Positions 52,989 through 62,217 of a stretch of DNA of 64,000 bases are shown in pieces. Numbering within the stretch: position 1 is the stretch's first letter; each line of letters starts with the position of its first letter. A model generated the notes under the pieces. That model was given only the letters and a program-made list of their open reading frames with translations, searched no databases and was not told the DNA's origin. The translations under genes were made by a program, and so were the position numbers. The stretch is from NCBI RefSeq assembly GCF_047495875.1, contig NC_092462.1, positions 36,981,523 through 37,045,522 on the forward strand. Reading direction: 5' to 3'. This DNA is from Pithys albifrons albifrons (taxonomy: Eukaryota > Chordata > Aves > Passeriformes > Thamnophilidae).

Positions 52989-53845
52989 CTATCAGAAAGA
53001 GGTTCTTTAAAACTGCAAATACTAATAACCTTTCCATAACCTTTCTCTGGTACTTTAGTATTCTACCAGGTAAGACCAAAGGTTCCAGTTAAAGAAAACG
53101 AGTGAAGTTAAAATCAATTTCTACTCACTTAAATTGGACAGTCCCATAGAATTGCTTGTACTAGCATTTGTTTTTTCTTAGAACTCCTGCATTTTTGTTC
53201 AAAGAATAAGACTACTAATTGACAAAGGTTAGTTCTTCAGGCCTTATACTTCAATGTGATCAGTGTTTGGTTCAGAAATTTGATTTAGATTTAAGTGACG
53301 TGTTACTGAGAAGCTAGGCCTAAAATGTTATGAGCGTTCCATTTTAGGGTAGGTTTTCTTTAGTCATATGGTTGAATTAGTTGAGAAACTAAGCTTTCTC
53401 AATCAGCAAACCATTTTTTCAGTAAAGTAGCACTCCACTGCTTAGTATCGGAGACATTTCACAACTATTCTCTTAATTTATCATAAATAGATGACAGGTT
53501 GGTTAGACAAGAGTAGAGTTACCACAGATAGGGGTTATATGTTAAAGAGCTGGTCACCCAATAGCATACTTGACACCTGATGATATTACTTGGCATTTAT
53601 TAAATATCAAATGGTGACATTTAGGAAGGCAAAAGCACTTAACCTGCTACTAAGAAGCTCTCAAGATGCTATTGCCTATATGAGCATAACTAAAATAGCA
53701 GCAAATATATGTATGTATACACAAGCATAAACACACATACATCAGAAGCTATAAAATCACTAAACTATATGCTGGCACATGTATTGTTTATCATATTATT
53801 ATTCATTCATCATATTCTGTCTTCAAAAGGCTGTAACATATGTAC
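52989..53845. other. Noncoding spacer between CR1 and the provirus
   Basis: AT-rich sequence with a few GTATG/ACATAC-like short repeats near 53,706-53,740. No gene seen. Confidence 0.6.
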
Positions 53846-53851
53846 AACTAC
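53846..53851. repeat. Target site duplication, left, of the provirus
   Basis: AACTAC lies immediately outside the TGTCGCAGG end of the left LTR and is repeated immediately outside the ATTACA end of the right LTR. Confidence 0.9.
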
Positions 53852-54375
53852 TGTCGCAGGTTTGGCCTAGTTGTTGCCAACTCTGGACTGGCCCCCCTTC
53901 TCTCCCCAGAACTTTCTCAGCAAAGGAAAGAAAAAAAAACTGAAAAGAAACGCACTCTAAAGAAACTGAACTGAATAAAAAGAATAAATTATATTTACTA
54001 ACATTTACAAACTACACTGTATACACAACACATAGGATCTCACTTCCCAGGGGAGAGGGGAAGGGAGAAAAGGGGATTGATTAGCTGGGAAATAGGGAAG
54101 ACACCAACCCAACTTAAAGAAACTAAATGAATCAAAAGAAACACAATTAAAAACTTCAAGGAAGGGGAACAAGAATGAAACAATCTCACCCAGGACAGGA
54201 GAAACACCAGGGACCAGAGGGACCAGACTTTCACCACTTCCCTCCAACTCCTCAGCCAAGGACCGGAACAAAGGAACAACTACTCCCTCACTGCTACGTG
54301 AAAGACACGTGTGGAATACTTGTAACTTCTTTAGATACAATGGTTACTGGGGAAGCCATGGGTCAAACTATTACA
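53852..54375 (-). repeat. 3' LTR of the provirus
   Basis: 524 bp, TG...CA ends, identical in length to the right-hand copy. Five single-base differences separate the two, all transitions. On the coding strand four of them carry A here and G in the 5' LTR, each with a G following. An AT-rich, TATA-like tract lies about one quarter of the way from the left edge (ATAATTTATTC read on the minus strand). I did not find a canonical AATAAA in the coding orientation. Confidence 0.97.
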
Positions 54376-54391
54376 TTCTCCACTCCTTATT
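54376..54391 (-). promoter_or_regulatory. Polypurine tract
   Basis: On the minus strand AATAAGGAGTGGAGAA directly abuts the start of the 3' LTR. It is nearly all purine and sits exactly where plus-strand DNA synthesis would be primed. Confidence 0.8.
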
Positions 54392-54702
54392 CTACACTGG
54401 TCTTTCCACGCAATTTTTGTATTATTGCATTTGCTTATATCTTATACATATATATATATATATATATATAGTCCATATGCGGTCCTTCAAGGCAGATGTC
54501 TTGTCATCAAGGATCAACACTAGCATAAGTTCAGCTTTAGTCCATTGCCTTTTGGTTAGAGTCACAGTTCCAAGTTGAGGCCTAGTTCACAGTTTAGGGC
54601 TGCCTTATCATTGGACATCATGGGATACCAGTACCGGCTTTGTTTGGGTTCTTTCTTCGTCTCGTGTCTGGTTGTCTGCAAAACACAACTTAAAGCATAA
54701 CA
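54392..54702 (-). other. Provirus 3' untranslated segment with (TA)n
   Basis: About 310 bp between the end of pol and the polypurine tract. It holds a perfect TA repeat at 54,447-54,470 and no open frame with retroviral similarity. This is where env or an accessory gene would lie, and none is present. Confidence 0.75.
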
Positions 54703-57700
54703 TTAGTTCTTCCCCAAGGCTAGATTGCCTTGGGGCACACACTGGATCTCACTATCCTTCCTCATTACCCACCAGGTGTTTCCGGACCCTTGGGCAAAAA
54801 CAATTTCACGAATTGGTTTGTCTTGGCCCGAGGGAGGGGTAATTCAGACAGATTTCCCTAACATGCCTCTCAAGTGAATCGCTGGAACTTTGTCTCCATC
54901 TACCGTGTGGAGGGATTCTGCTTGGGCAGGACTAGCTCGATTGACAGAGCTTTTGGTGTTAACTAACCAGGTGGCTTTGGCTAAATGCTTATTCCAGTTC
55001 TTGAAGGTTCCTCCACCTAGTGCTTTCAGAGTTGTTTTTAATAGTCCATTGCACCTTTTAACCTTTCCAGCAGCAGGTGCATAATATGGAATGTGATATA
55101 CCCATTTAATACCATGCTCCCGTGCCCAAGTGGCTACTAGATTGTTCTTGAAATGAGTCCCATTATCTGACTCAATGCGATCTGGAGTGCCATGCTTCCA
55201 CAAGACCTGTTTCTCAAGGCCTAAGATAGTATTCCGGGCTGTTGCATGTGGTACTGAATATGTCTCTAACCATCTGGTGGTCGCTTCCACCATGGTAAGC
55301 ACATAGCGCTTACTTTGGCTAGTCTGTGGCAATGTGATGTAGTCAACCTGCCAGGCCTCTCCGTATTTATACTTGTCCCAGCATCTACCATACTAAAGGG
55401 GCTTCAACCTTTTTGCCTGCTTAATGGCAGCACAGGTTTTACAATCGCGGATAACTTGGGAGATAGTGTCTATAGTTAAATCTACCCCTCGGTTTCGCGC
55501 CCATTTATAGGTTGCATCTCGGCCTTGATGGCTTGAAGCATCATGGGCCCATTGAGCTAGGAACAATTTTTTTTTTTGCTGCCAATCGAGGTCTACTTGT
55601 GACACTTCAATCTGTGCAGCTCGGTTTGCCTGTCTGTTATTATCTTGTTCTTCGTTAGCTCGACCTTTGGGCACATGGGCATCTACATGGCGGACTCGCA
55701 CGTTCAATTTCTTTATTCTGGCAGCAATGTTTTGCTACAGATCTGCAGCCCAGATGGGCTTCCCCCTACGCCTCCAATTCATCTTCTCCCACCGGTCTAG
55801 CCATCCCCAGAGAGCATTTGTTATCATCCATGAGTCGGTGTACAAGTAAAGCCTTGGCCATCCTTCTCTTTCTGTAATGTCTAGGGCCAATTGGACAGCT
55901 TTGAGTTCTGCGAACTGACTCGATTCGCCTTTCCCCTCAGTGGCTTCTGCCACCCGTCGGGTGGGACTCCACACAGCTGCTTTCCACTTCCGGCTCTTTC
56001 CTATGATACGGCAAGAACTATCAGTGAAAAGGGCGTAGCGCGTTTCTTCATCTGGCAGCTGATTATATGGTGGAGCTTCTTCAGCTCGACTCACTGACTC
56101 TTCCTCTTCTTCATCTGCCAGGCTGAAGTCCCCACCTTCAGGCCAATTGGTTATAATTTTTAGAATTTCAGGGCGATTCGAGCTCCTAATTCGAACACGT
56201 TGTGTAATTAAAGCAATCCACTTGCTCCACGTGGCATCGGTGGCATGGTGTGTAGGGGGCACTTTTCCTTTGAACATCTAGCTTAACACTGGTAGTCGAG
56301 GTGCCAGGAAAAGCTGGGCTTCAGTACCAATTACTTCTGAGGCTGCTCGTATGCCTTCATATGCCGCTAGGATTTCTTTCTCCATAGGGGTGTAATTGGC
56401 CTCAGAGCCTCTGTAGCTTCGGCTCCAGAAACCAAGTGGTCGCCCTCGTGTCTCACCAGGCACTTTTTGCCAGAGGCTCCAGGAGGGACCTTTATCTCCA
56501 GCAGTGGAATAAAGTACATTCTTCACATCTGGTCCCGTCCTGACTGGTCCAAGAGCCACGGCATGTGCGATTTCTTGCTTGATCTGCTTGAAGGCCTGTT
56601 GTTGTTCAGGACCCCATTGGAAAATGTTTTTTTTACGGGTCACAAAATAGAGAGGGCTCACGATCTGGCTGTACTCTGGGATGTGCATTCGCCAGAAGCC
56701 TATGGCTCCCAGAAATGCTTGGGTCTCCTTCTTGTTAGTCGGTGGAGCCATTGCTACAATCTTATTGATGACGTCGGTTGGAATCTGGCGACGTCCATCT
56801 TGCCATTTCACCCCAAGGAACTGAATCTCTCTGGCAGGTCCCTTGACTTTGCTCTTTTTGATGGCAAAACCGGCTTTGAGGAGAATCTGAATAATCTTTC
56901 GTCCTTTTTCAAAGACTTCTTCTGCTGTGTCTCCCCATACAATGACATCATCAATATACTGGATGTGTTCTGGGGCTTCACCCTTCTCTAATGTGGCCTG
57001 GATCAGCCCATGACAAATGGTTGGACTGTGTTTCCACCCCTGGGGCAATCGGTTCCAGGTGTACTGCACGCCCCTCCAGGTGAAAGCAAACTGTGGCCTG
57101 CACTCTGGAGCCAGAGGAATGGAGAAGAATGCATTAGCAATGTCAATAGTGGCATACCACTTTGCTGCTTTGGACTCCAACTCATACTGGAGCTCCAACA
57201 TATCTGGCACAGCAGCACTCAACGGTGGCGTAACTTCATTCAAGCCACGATAGTCCACAGTCAGTCTCCATTCTCCATCTGATTTACGTACAGGCCAGAT
57301 AGGGCTGTTGAAGGGTGAGTGTGTTCTGCTGACCACCCCTTGGCTCTCCAGCTTCTTGATCATTTTATGGATGGGAATCACAGCATCTCGGTTTGTACGA
57401 TACTGTCGCCTATGTACAGTTGCAGTGGCCATCGGTACTTCTTGATCATTGACTCGGAGTAATCCCACAGCAGAAGGGTCTTCTGAGAGACCAGGGAGAG
57501 TAGACAACTGTTTAGACTCTTCTTTAATCACTGTAGCTACACCAAAAGCCCACCGGTACTCCTTCGGGTCTTTAAAGTGTTCTTTTTTTAAATAGTCCAT
57601 ACTAAGAATGCTAGGGGCTTCTGGTCTTGTCACAATGGAATGCTTTTCCTATTGGTCTCCTGTTAGGCTCATGTCAGCCTCTACCACCGACAGGTCCTGA

Positions 57701-57900
57701 GACCCTCCGGTTACTCCAGAAATAGACACAGTCTCTGTACTCTCATGTTCTGATGGCATTAATGTACATTGGGCACCAGTATCTACTAAAGCTCGATATT
57801 TCTGAGGATCCGATGTGCCAGGCCATCGAACTCACACAGCCCAATAAACCTGATTATCATCCTCGTCCCTCTCCTCCTCCTGGCAGGAGGCAGGGCCCCT
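54703..57900 (-). pseudogene. pol: Provirus pro-pol (ERV-L-like), stop-riddled
   Basis: One continuous frame of about 1,065 codons holding, in order, an aspartic protease (DTG at 57,775-57,783), reverse transcriptase (motif A TIDIANAFF; YIDD at 56,947-56,958), RNase H (TDSS near 56,020, then AELK and TDSW) and integrase (H-x4-H...C-x2-C zinc site at 55,545 to about 55,432, then Asp at 55,342-55,344 and Asp at 55,165-55,167). It is broken by TGA 57,832, TAG 57,649, TAG 56,278, TAG 55,735, TAG 55,393 and TGA 54,844, and ends at TAA 54,703-54,705. No frameshift. The third integrase catalytic residue, Glu in the family, is Lys (AAA, 55,057-55,059), and the Gly of the RNase H TDGS motif is Ser. 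Every one of these changes can be a G-to-A step. The product cannot work. Confidence 0.95.
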
Positions 57901-58203
57901 CTATTGTTGTTCTTGGTCGGAGCATTCTCCATCTGACGTGTGCGATGCTCTGTCAGAGGCTCCTTCATCAGCATGGGGGGAGTTGTCTCTTTTGCGTTTC
58001 GGAGATCGATGTTTCTTTTCCGGGGTCTTTGCTTCAACTATGTGGACAGCTTTCTTGCCAGCTACTTTCCGTTTTAATTCTTGCACTCGGGCTTTAAGTT
58101 TAGAGGTGGGTTCACCATGCCATTTTTTCATGTTTTCCCCTAGTTCGCGCAGAAGGGCCCACAAGAAACCACGCTCACTTTGTGTCTTACTCCTGGGGCT
58201 TCC

Positions 58204-58527
58204 AGTTTTCTCTCGTGCTGCATGAGATGACCGAGAACGGGAGCGGGAATGAGAACGAGAACTGGAATGAGAATAAGAACGAGACCTTTCTTTGCGACCT
58301 CTAGAACTTCTGTGTCTAGGTTCTTCTTCATACACAGAGCGTTTAGTATTCCTCTGGTGGCCTCTAGTTTTCTCTCGTGCTGCATGAGGTGACCAAGAAC
58401 GGGAACGGGACCGAGAACGAGAACAGGAACTTGAATGAGAATGAGAACGAGACTTTTCTTTGCGACCTCTAGAACCTTTGCCTCTAGGTTCTTCTTCATA
58501 CACAGAGCGTCTAGGATTCCTCCTTAC
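58204..58527 (-). repeat. Tandem duplication of an Arg/Ser-rich coding block
   Basis: Two units of 162 bp (58,204-58,365 and 58,366-58,527) encode twice a 54-residue module of the form SVYEEEPR, then SRGRKE, then SR-dipeptide runs, then AAREKT. The period is a multiple of three and keeps the frame. The basic, SR-rich character fits an RNA-binding nucleocapsid-type region and resembles the RS domains of splicing factors in composition only. Confidence 0.9.
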
Positions 58528-60027
58528 CCTTTCTCCACTGTAGAGGGACGAATGCTGGTAGTTAGAGGGGACTCTCATGGTTTCTGATATTTTCCGTATC
58601 CAGTGACACATTCTGTCAACGTGTATCTCATTCTCGTCTATATTTAGAGGGTATGCAGATATCAGACATGGCATATAAGACTTAGGGGCCCCATTCATCA
58701 CTTTATCCCACATCGGCTGTGTGCATGGCATCTTCTCTGGGACCAAGATGTCATAGTAATTTGGATCAGAGTATATAATCTCCAGCATGGCCAGTTCCCG
58801 CAGATACTGGATGCCTTCTTCTGCAGTATTCTACTCTCTCGGAGCTCTCACTAAATACTTTTTAAATGGGTATCTTGCCCTCACGGCACGGAGGATTTGG
58901 GTCTAGAGACTGGATGCCATCTCCCCCTGTCCCATTTCCTGTTCTATTTCACGGTCTCGGGCAAGAGATCCCAATTGTTGTGCTTCATGACCTTCCAGCA
59001 CATGACTACTGGCCCTCTGGTCCTAACATCGCACCAGCCAGGTGAGGATGCGTTCATCGGGCCACCGACTGTAATCCCTTCGTATATTTTGAATCTCTTT
59101 TGGGGTCAATGATCGTATAATTTCACTTTCCTTCATTATTTCTTGTCTATCTCTTCCACGTATTATTTTCTCTACTTGTGTTTTTACTCTTCTACTCTTT
59201 CGTGGAACCTCTTTCACTTTTTTTCTGACCCTCTCACGCGAAGATGGGGATTGTTCAGGCCGTGAAGATGAGCTTCTATGGTGTTCACTCCGGGAGGATG
59301 GGCTCCTACGTCGCCCACGCTGTGGAGAGAGACTTCTACTTTGTTCGAGCCGTGGGGAAAGACTCCTAGCTCGTGCACCCCGTGAAAGGGAGCTCCTGTG
59401 TTGTTCATCAGGTCTGATGAATGGAGGTAGCACATAGTCTTTGGAAGGCCGGGGTAAGGGCCTTCCCCGGTCATCTATTCCCTCAAATGTAGGTCTAGTA
59501 TGGGGAGGTGGAATCATACTTCCAAGAGAGGGTTGCCTTAGGAGAGGCTGAAACGGTCCTTCCTCAGGCTGACGGAAGCGCGTTGACCTCTTCTCTTCCT
59601 CCACTGGGTACTTGCGTATGTAGTCAGAGCACCAATCGTCGAATGTTCTTCTATCCCAGGATGCTCGCACTGTCCCTTTCCTTTCTCCAGGCATACCTCT
59701 GGTCTCTTTTGGGCGTGCCCCCAGTCCCATTAGGTGTGCCCCATCCCTTGTGACCACTCTTCCCTCTCTGGCGGCTGCTCCCTCTTCTACTGTGACTATT
59801 CTTTCCTCTTGTGCCATCGCTCCTTCCATCGTCACAGTAGTTTCTTCCTCTCTCGCAGCTGCTTCTTCATTTACTTCTTCTTCTTCTCCTTTTTCTTCTT
59901 CTTCTTGTTCCTCTTTTTCTTCTTCTTGTTCCAATTGCGGAGGTGGCTCTATGGGTTTTGTAGTCTCCTTTGTCCTCGTTGTTTTCTTCTTTATGGGGGC
60001 AATGATAATCTTCTGGTCCATAACTTC

Positions 60028-60756
60028 AGTTTGAGTTCCCACAGAGCGAATAGGAACTGTATCCGCGTCGGCTTGAGTTTGAGCTTCGACTGTGGTCTTG
60101 GTGGGTTTAGTAGGAATGGCCGCTTCTAGATCTACAGCTTGAGTCTGAGTTTCCACAGAGCAAATAGAAGCTGTATCGACGTCGGCCTGAGTCTGAGCTT
60201 CAACTGTGGTCTTAGCAGGCTTAATAGAGATGGCAACTTCCAGATCTACGGCTTGAGTCTGAATTTCTACGGAACAACTGGAAGCTGTATTAGCTTCAGC
60301 TTGCGTCTGGGTTTCAGCCGTGGTTGTAGCGGGGACAGCAGAAATAGCCTTGTCCAGATTTGCAGCCTGAGTTTGGGTTTCTGTCGAGCAAACAGAGACT
60401 GTATTTGCTTCAGCCTGCGTCTGAGTTTCAGCTGTGGTTGTAGAAGGGACAGCAGAAATGGCCTTGTCTAGATTTGAAACCTGAGTTTGGGTTTCTACTG
60501 AGCAAACAGAGGCTGAAACTTGAGTTTGGGTCCCTACAGAGTGAACGGGGGCTTTGTTGGCCTCTGTTTGAGTCTGAGTCTCAACTGTAGTTTCAGCAGG
60601 GACAGCGGAGGTAGCCATGTCCGGGTCTGCAGCTTGAGTTTGGGTTTTTACAGAGCGGACGGAGACTGTATTAGTTTCAGCTGCTTGAGCTTGGGTCTCT
60701 ACAGAAACAGCCTTGACCTCATGCTGTGTTTGGACTCCGCTTTCGGTAGTCTGAAC
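60028..60756 (-). repeat. Array of TQT motifs in gag (LC8-binding-like)
   Basis: Residues 251-493 of the gag frame contain a degenerate protein repeat built on SVETQTQ, alternating with spacers such as NLDKAISAVP. Nine exact TQT sites are present (VKTQTQ, VETQTQ, VGTQTQ, VETQTQ, AETQTQ, TETQTQ, AETQTQ, VETQTQ, VGTQTE), plus VQTQ, IQTQ and two AQTQ variants. TQT is the anchor of the short linear motif bound by dynein light chain LC8 (DYNLL). Confidence 0.85.
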
Positions 60757-61506
60757 AGGGACTGCACGGGTCTCGGATGGCATATCTCCATATTCTATCC
60801 TGTCTTCAAGCCATTGACAGTAGTCTATGGCACATCGATAAGCACTAGCCAGGCCCCAACACAAAGCAGAGACTCGCGTATACGGGTCCTCATAGGAAAA
60901 ACACTCTTCTGATAAACAGCGGGCCACCTCAGCAGAGTCACACACTTGTTCTGACGTGAACTTCCAAAAAACGGAGGGTGAGATACGCCCTAGCACTTTA
61001 CCGAGATCCGACCAAGGCCCATCCCACCCAGGGACTGGCCTGTCCAAAGCCCCTTCCAAAGTTCCAGCGAGTCCCCCAGAGGCATAGCCTTTCTTAGGTC
61101 TGAAACAAGGGAAGCAACAAAGTGCCAGCATTCTTCCAATCTTATACAACAGTTTCATTACTTTCATAAACACTAGTGCTGTCACAATACAATTTAGGTA
61201 ATAACTGGGACTAATTGTAACAGTAGGGATCTCTCTCAATAGTCCATTAATGTCATAATTTAACAGACCTTTAATGTCAAGATTCAGGAGGGCCTTACAT
61301 GGATGACAATTATCAGGCAGACTTAGGTATGTCCCTAGGAGACCTCTCAGAGTGGGAGTAAGCATTAGCAGCATCAGTATGTAAAAGAATAGAAAGACAC
61401 TTAACAGGAGGCCTTTCACTACAAGAGACTGCCAGGCCATGCCAGCATGGTTGGACTGACCTCCTCTGGTACCTCTCAGGTACTTGCTAAAAAGGGTGAA
61501 AACCAT

Positions 61507-61665
61507 TCTTTCTATTGTTTATCTTATGCCTGAGTCCTCTGTTCCCAAACAAAAACCTTGTTTATAACAAAAAGATACTCTTTTGATAATACCACTTCAG
61601 TTGGCAGTTCTCCCGGCCACTGTTCTCTAAACAGAGAATTGTTTACCAAACAACTCAAGGTCAGT
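61507..61665 (-). other. Provirus leader
   Basis: About 160 bp between the primer-binding site and the gag start codon. This is where the packaging signal and any splice donor would lie. No ORF of note. Confidence 0.7.
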
Positions 61666-61683
61666 ATCTCGGTAGAACCTCCA
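61666..61683 (-). promoter_or_regulatory. Primer-binding site for tRNA-Gln
   Basis: On the minus strand TGGAGGTTCTACCGAGAT lies four bases after the end of the 5' LTR. It is complementary to the 3' end of tRNA-Gln (CTG isoacceptor, ending in AACCTCCA) at 17 of 18 positions. ERV-L takes its name from a leucine tRNA primer, so this is a primer switch relative to the founding family. Confidence 0.85.
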
Positions 61684-61687
61684 ATAA

Positions 61688-62211
61688 TGTCGCAGGTTTG
61701 GCCTAGTTGTTGCCAACCCTGGACTGGCCCCCCTTCTCCCCCCAGAACCTTCTCAGCAAAGGAAAGAAAAAAAAACTGAAAAGAAACGCACTCTAAAGAA
61801 ACTGAACTGAATAAAAAGAATAAATTATATTTACTAACATTTACAAACTACACTGTATACACAACACATAGGATCTCACTTCCCAGGGGAGAGGGGAAGG
61901 GAGAAAAGGGGATTGATTAGCTGGGAAATAGGGAAGACACCAACCCAACTTAAAGAAACTAAATGAATCAAAAGAAACACAATTAAAAACCTCAAGGAAG
62001 GGGAACAAGAATGAAACAATCTCACCCAGGACAGGAGAAACACCAGGGACCAGAGGGACCAGACTTTCACCACTTCCCTCCAACTCCTCAGCCAAGGACC
62101 GGAACAAAGGAACAACTACTCCCTCACTGCTACGTGGAAGACACGTGTGGAATACTTGTAACTTCTTTAGATACAATGGTTACTGGGGAAGCCATGGGTC
62201 AAACTATTACA
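61688..62211 (-). repeat. 5' LTR of the provirus
   Basis: 524 bp with TG...CA ends, 99% identical to the left copy. As the 5' LTR of a minus-strand provirus it would drive transcription leftwards. At the four G/A sites it carries G on the coding strand, which I take as the unedited state. Confidence 0.97.
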
Positions 62212-62217
62212 AACTAC
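62212..62217. repeat. Target site duplication, right, of the provirus
   Basis: Second AACTAC, directly after the ATTACA end of the right LTR. Confidence 0.9.

Larger units (their letters stand above)
57901..61506 (-). pseudogene. gag: Provirus gag region, oversized, with LC8-like motif array
   Basis: About 1,200 codons in one frame from ATG 61,504-61,506 to TAG 57,901, interrupted by TAG at 59,023, 58,903 and 58,831. The first 827 codons are open. By residue: membrane segment 27-50, a second hydrophobic stretch about 105-135, a T/Q/E-rich array 251-493 with nine TQT motifs, an acidic run 526-560, an Arg/Ser-rich region about 702-760, and a basic stretch 760-790. A capsid-like part follows (59,100-58,560), then a duplicated Arg/Ser block and a coiled-coil-like segment. 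There is no CCHC zinc knuckle; foamy-virus Gag likewise uses basic boxes. Pro-pol follows in the same frame, so TAG 57,901 could be the natural Gag stop with readthrough, or a mutation. The long N-terminal part is not typical of Gag and may be an added domain. Confidence 0.75.
53852..62211 (-). mobile_element. Complete ERV-L-like provirus, env-less
   Basis: An 8.36-kb provirus read right to left: 5' LTR, tRNA-Gln primer-binding site, leader, gag, pro, pol (reverse transcriptase, RNase H, integrase), polypurine tract, 3' LTR. The reverse transcriptase is of the ERV-L (class III, spumavirus-related) type by its overall motif set. There is no env, and no dUTPase is recognisable after the integrase. 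The 6-bp target duplication differs from the 5 bp usual for ERV-L. The two LTRs differ at 5 of 524 positions, so the insertion is recent. Coding capacity is lost through ten in-frame stops without any frameshift. Confidence 0.95.

Noticed and set aside
52615..53039. Two overlapping plus-strand frames of 104 and 113 codons
   Set aside because: They are the antisense of the CR1 ORF2 fragment on the minus strand.
53852..54375. Conserved paired frames (111 and 79 codons) present in both LTRs
   Set aside because: They recur only because the LTRs are duplicates. No known LTR-encoded protein resembles them, and the sequence is explained as regulatory DNA.
56467..56991. 174-codon plus-strand frame inside the provirus, and similar plus-strand frames at 57,753-58,097, 59,734-60,129 and 60,520-60,912
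   Set aside because: They are antisense to well-defined pol and gag domains and have no domain of their own. The Ser/Phe-rich composition simply mirrors the Glu- and Gln-rich sense strand.
60028..60756. CRISPR-like or satellite array
   Set aside because: The repeat is at protein level, with degenerate DNA units of unequal spacing inside a retroviral frame, not direct repeats with unique spacers.
54703..61506. TAG read as a sense codon or programmed readthrough at all stops
   Set aside because: Eight TAG stops in one frame suggest recoding at first sight, but the host is a bird with the standard code. The two TGA stops and the G/A bias between the LTRs are better explained by editing. Readthrough stays possible only for the stop at 57,901, between gag and pro.
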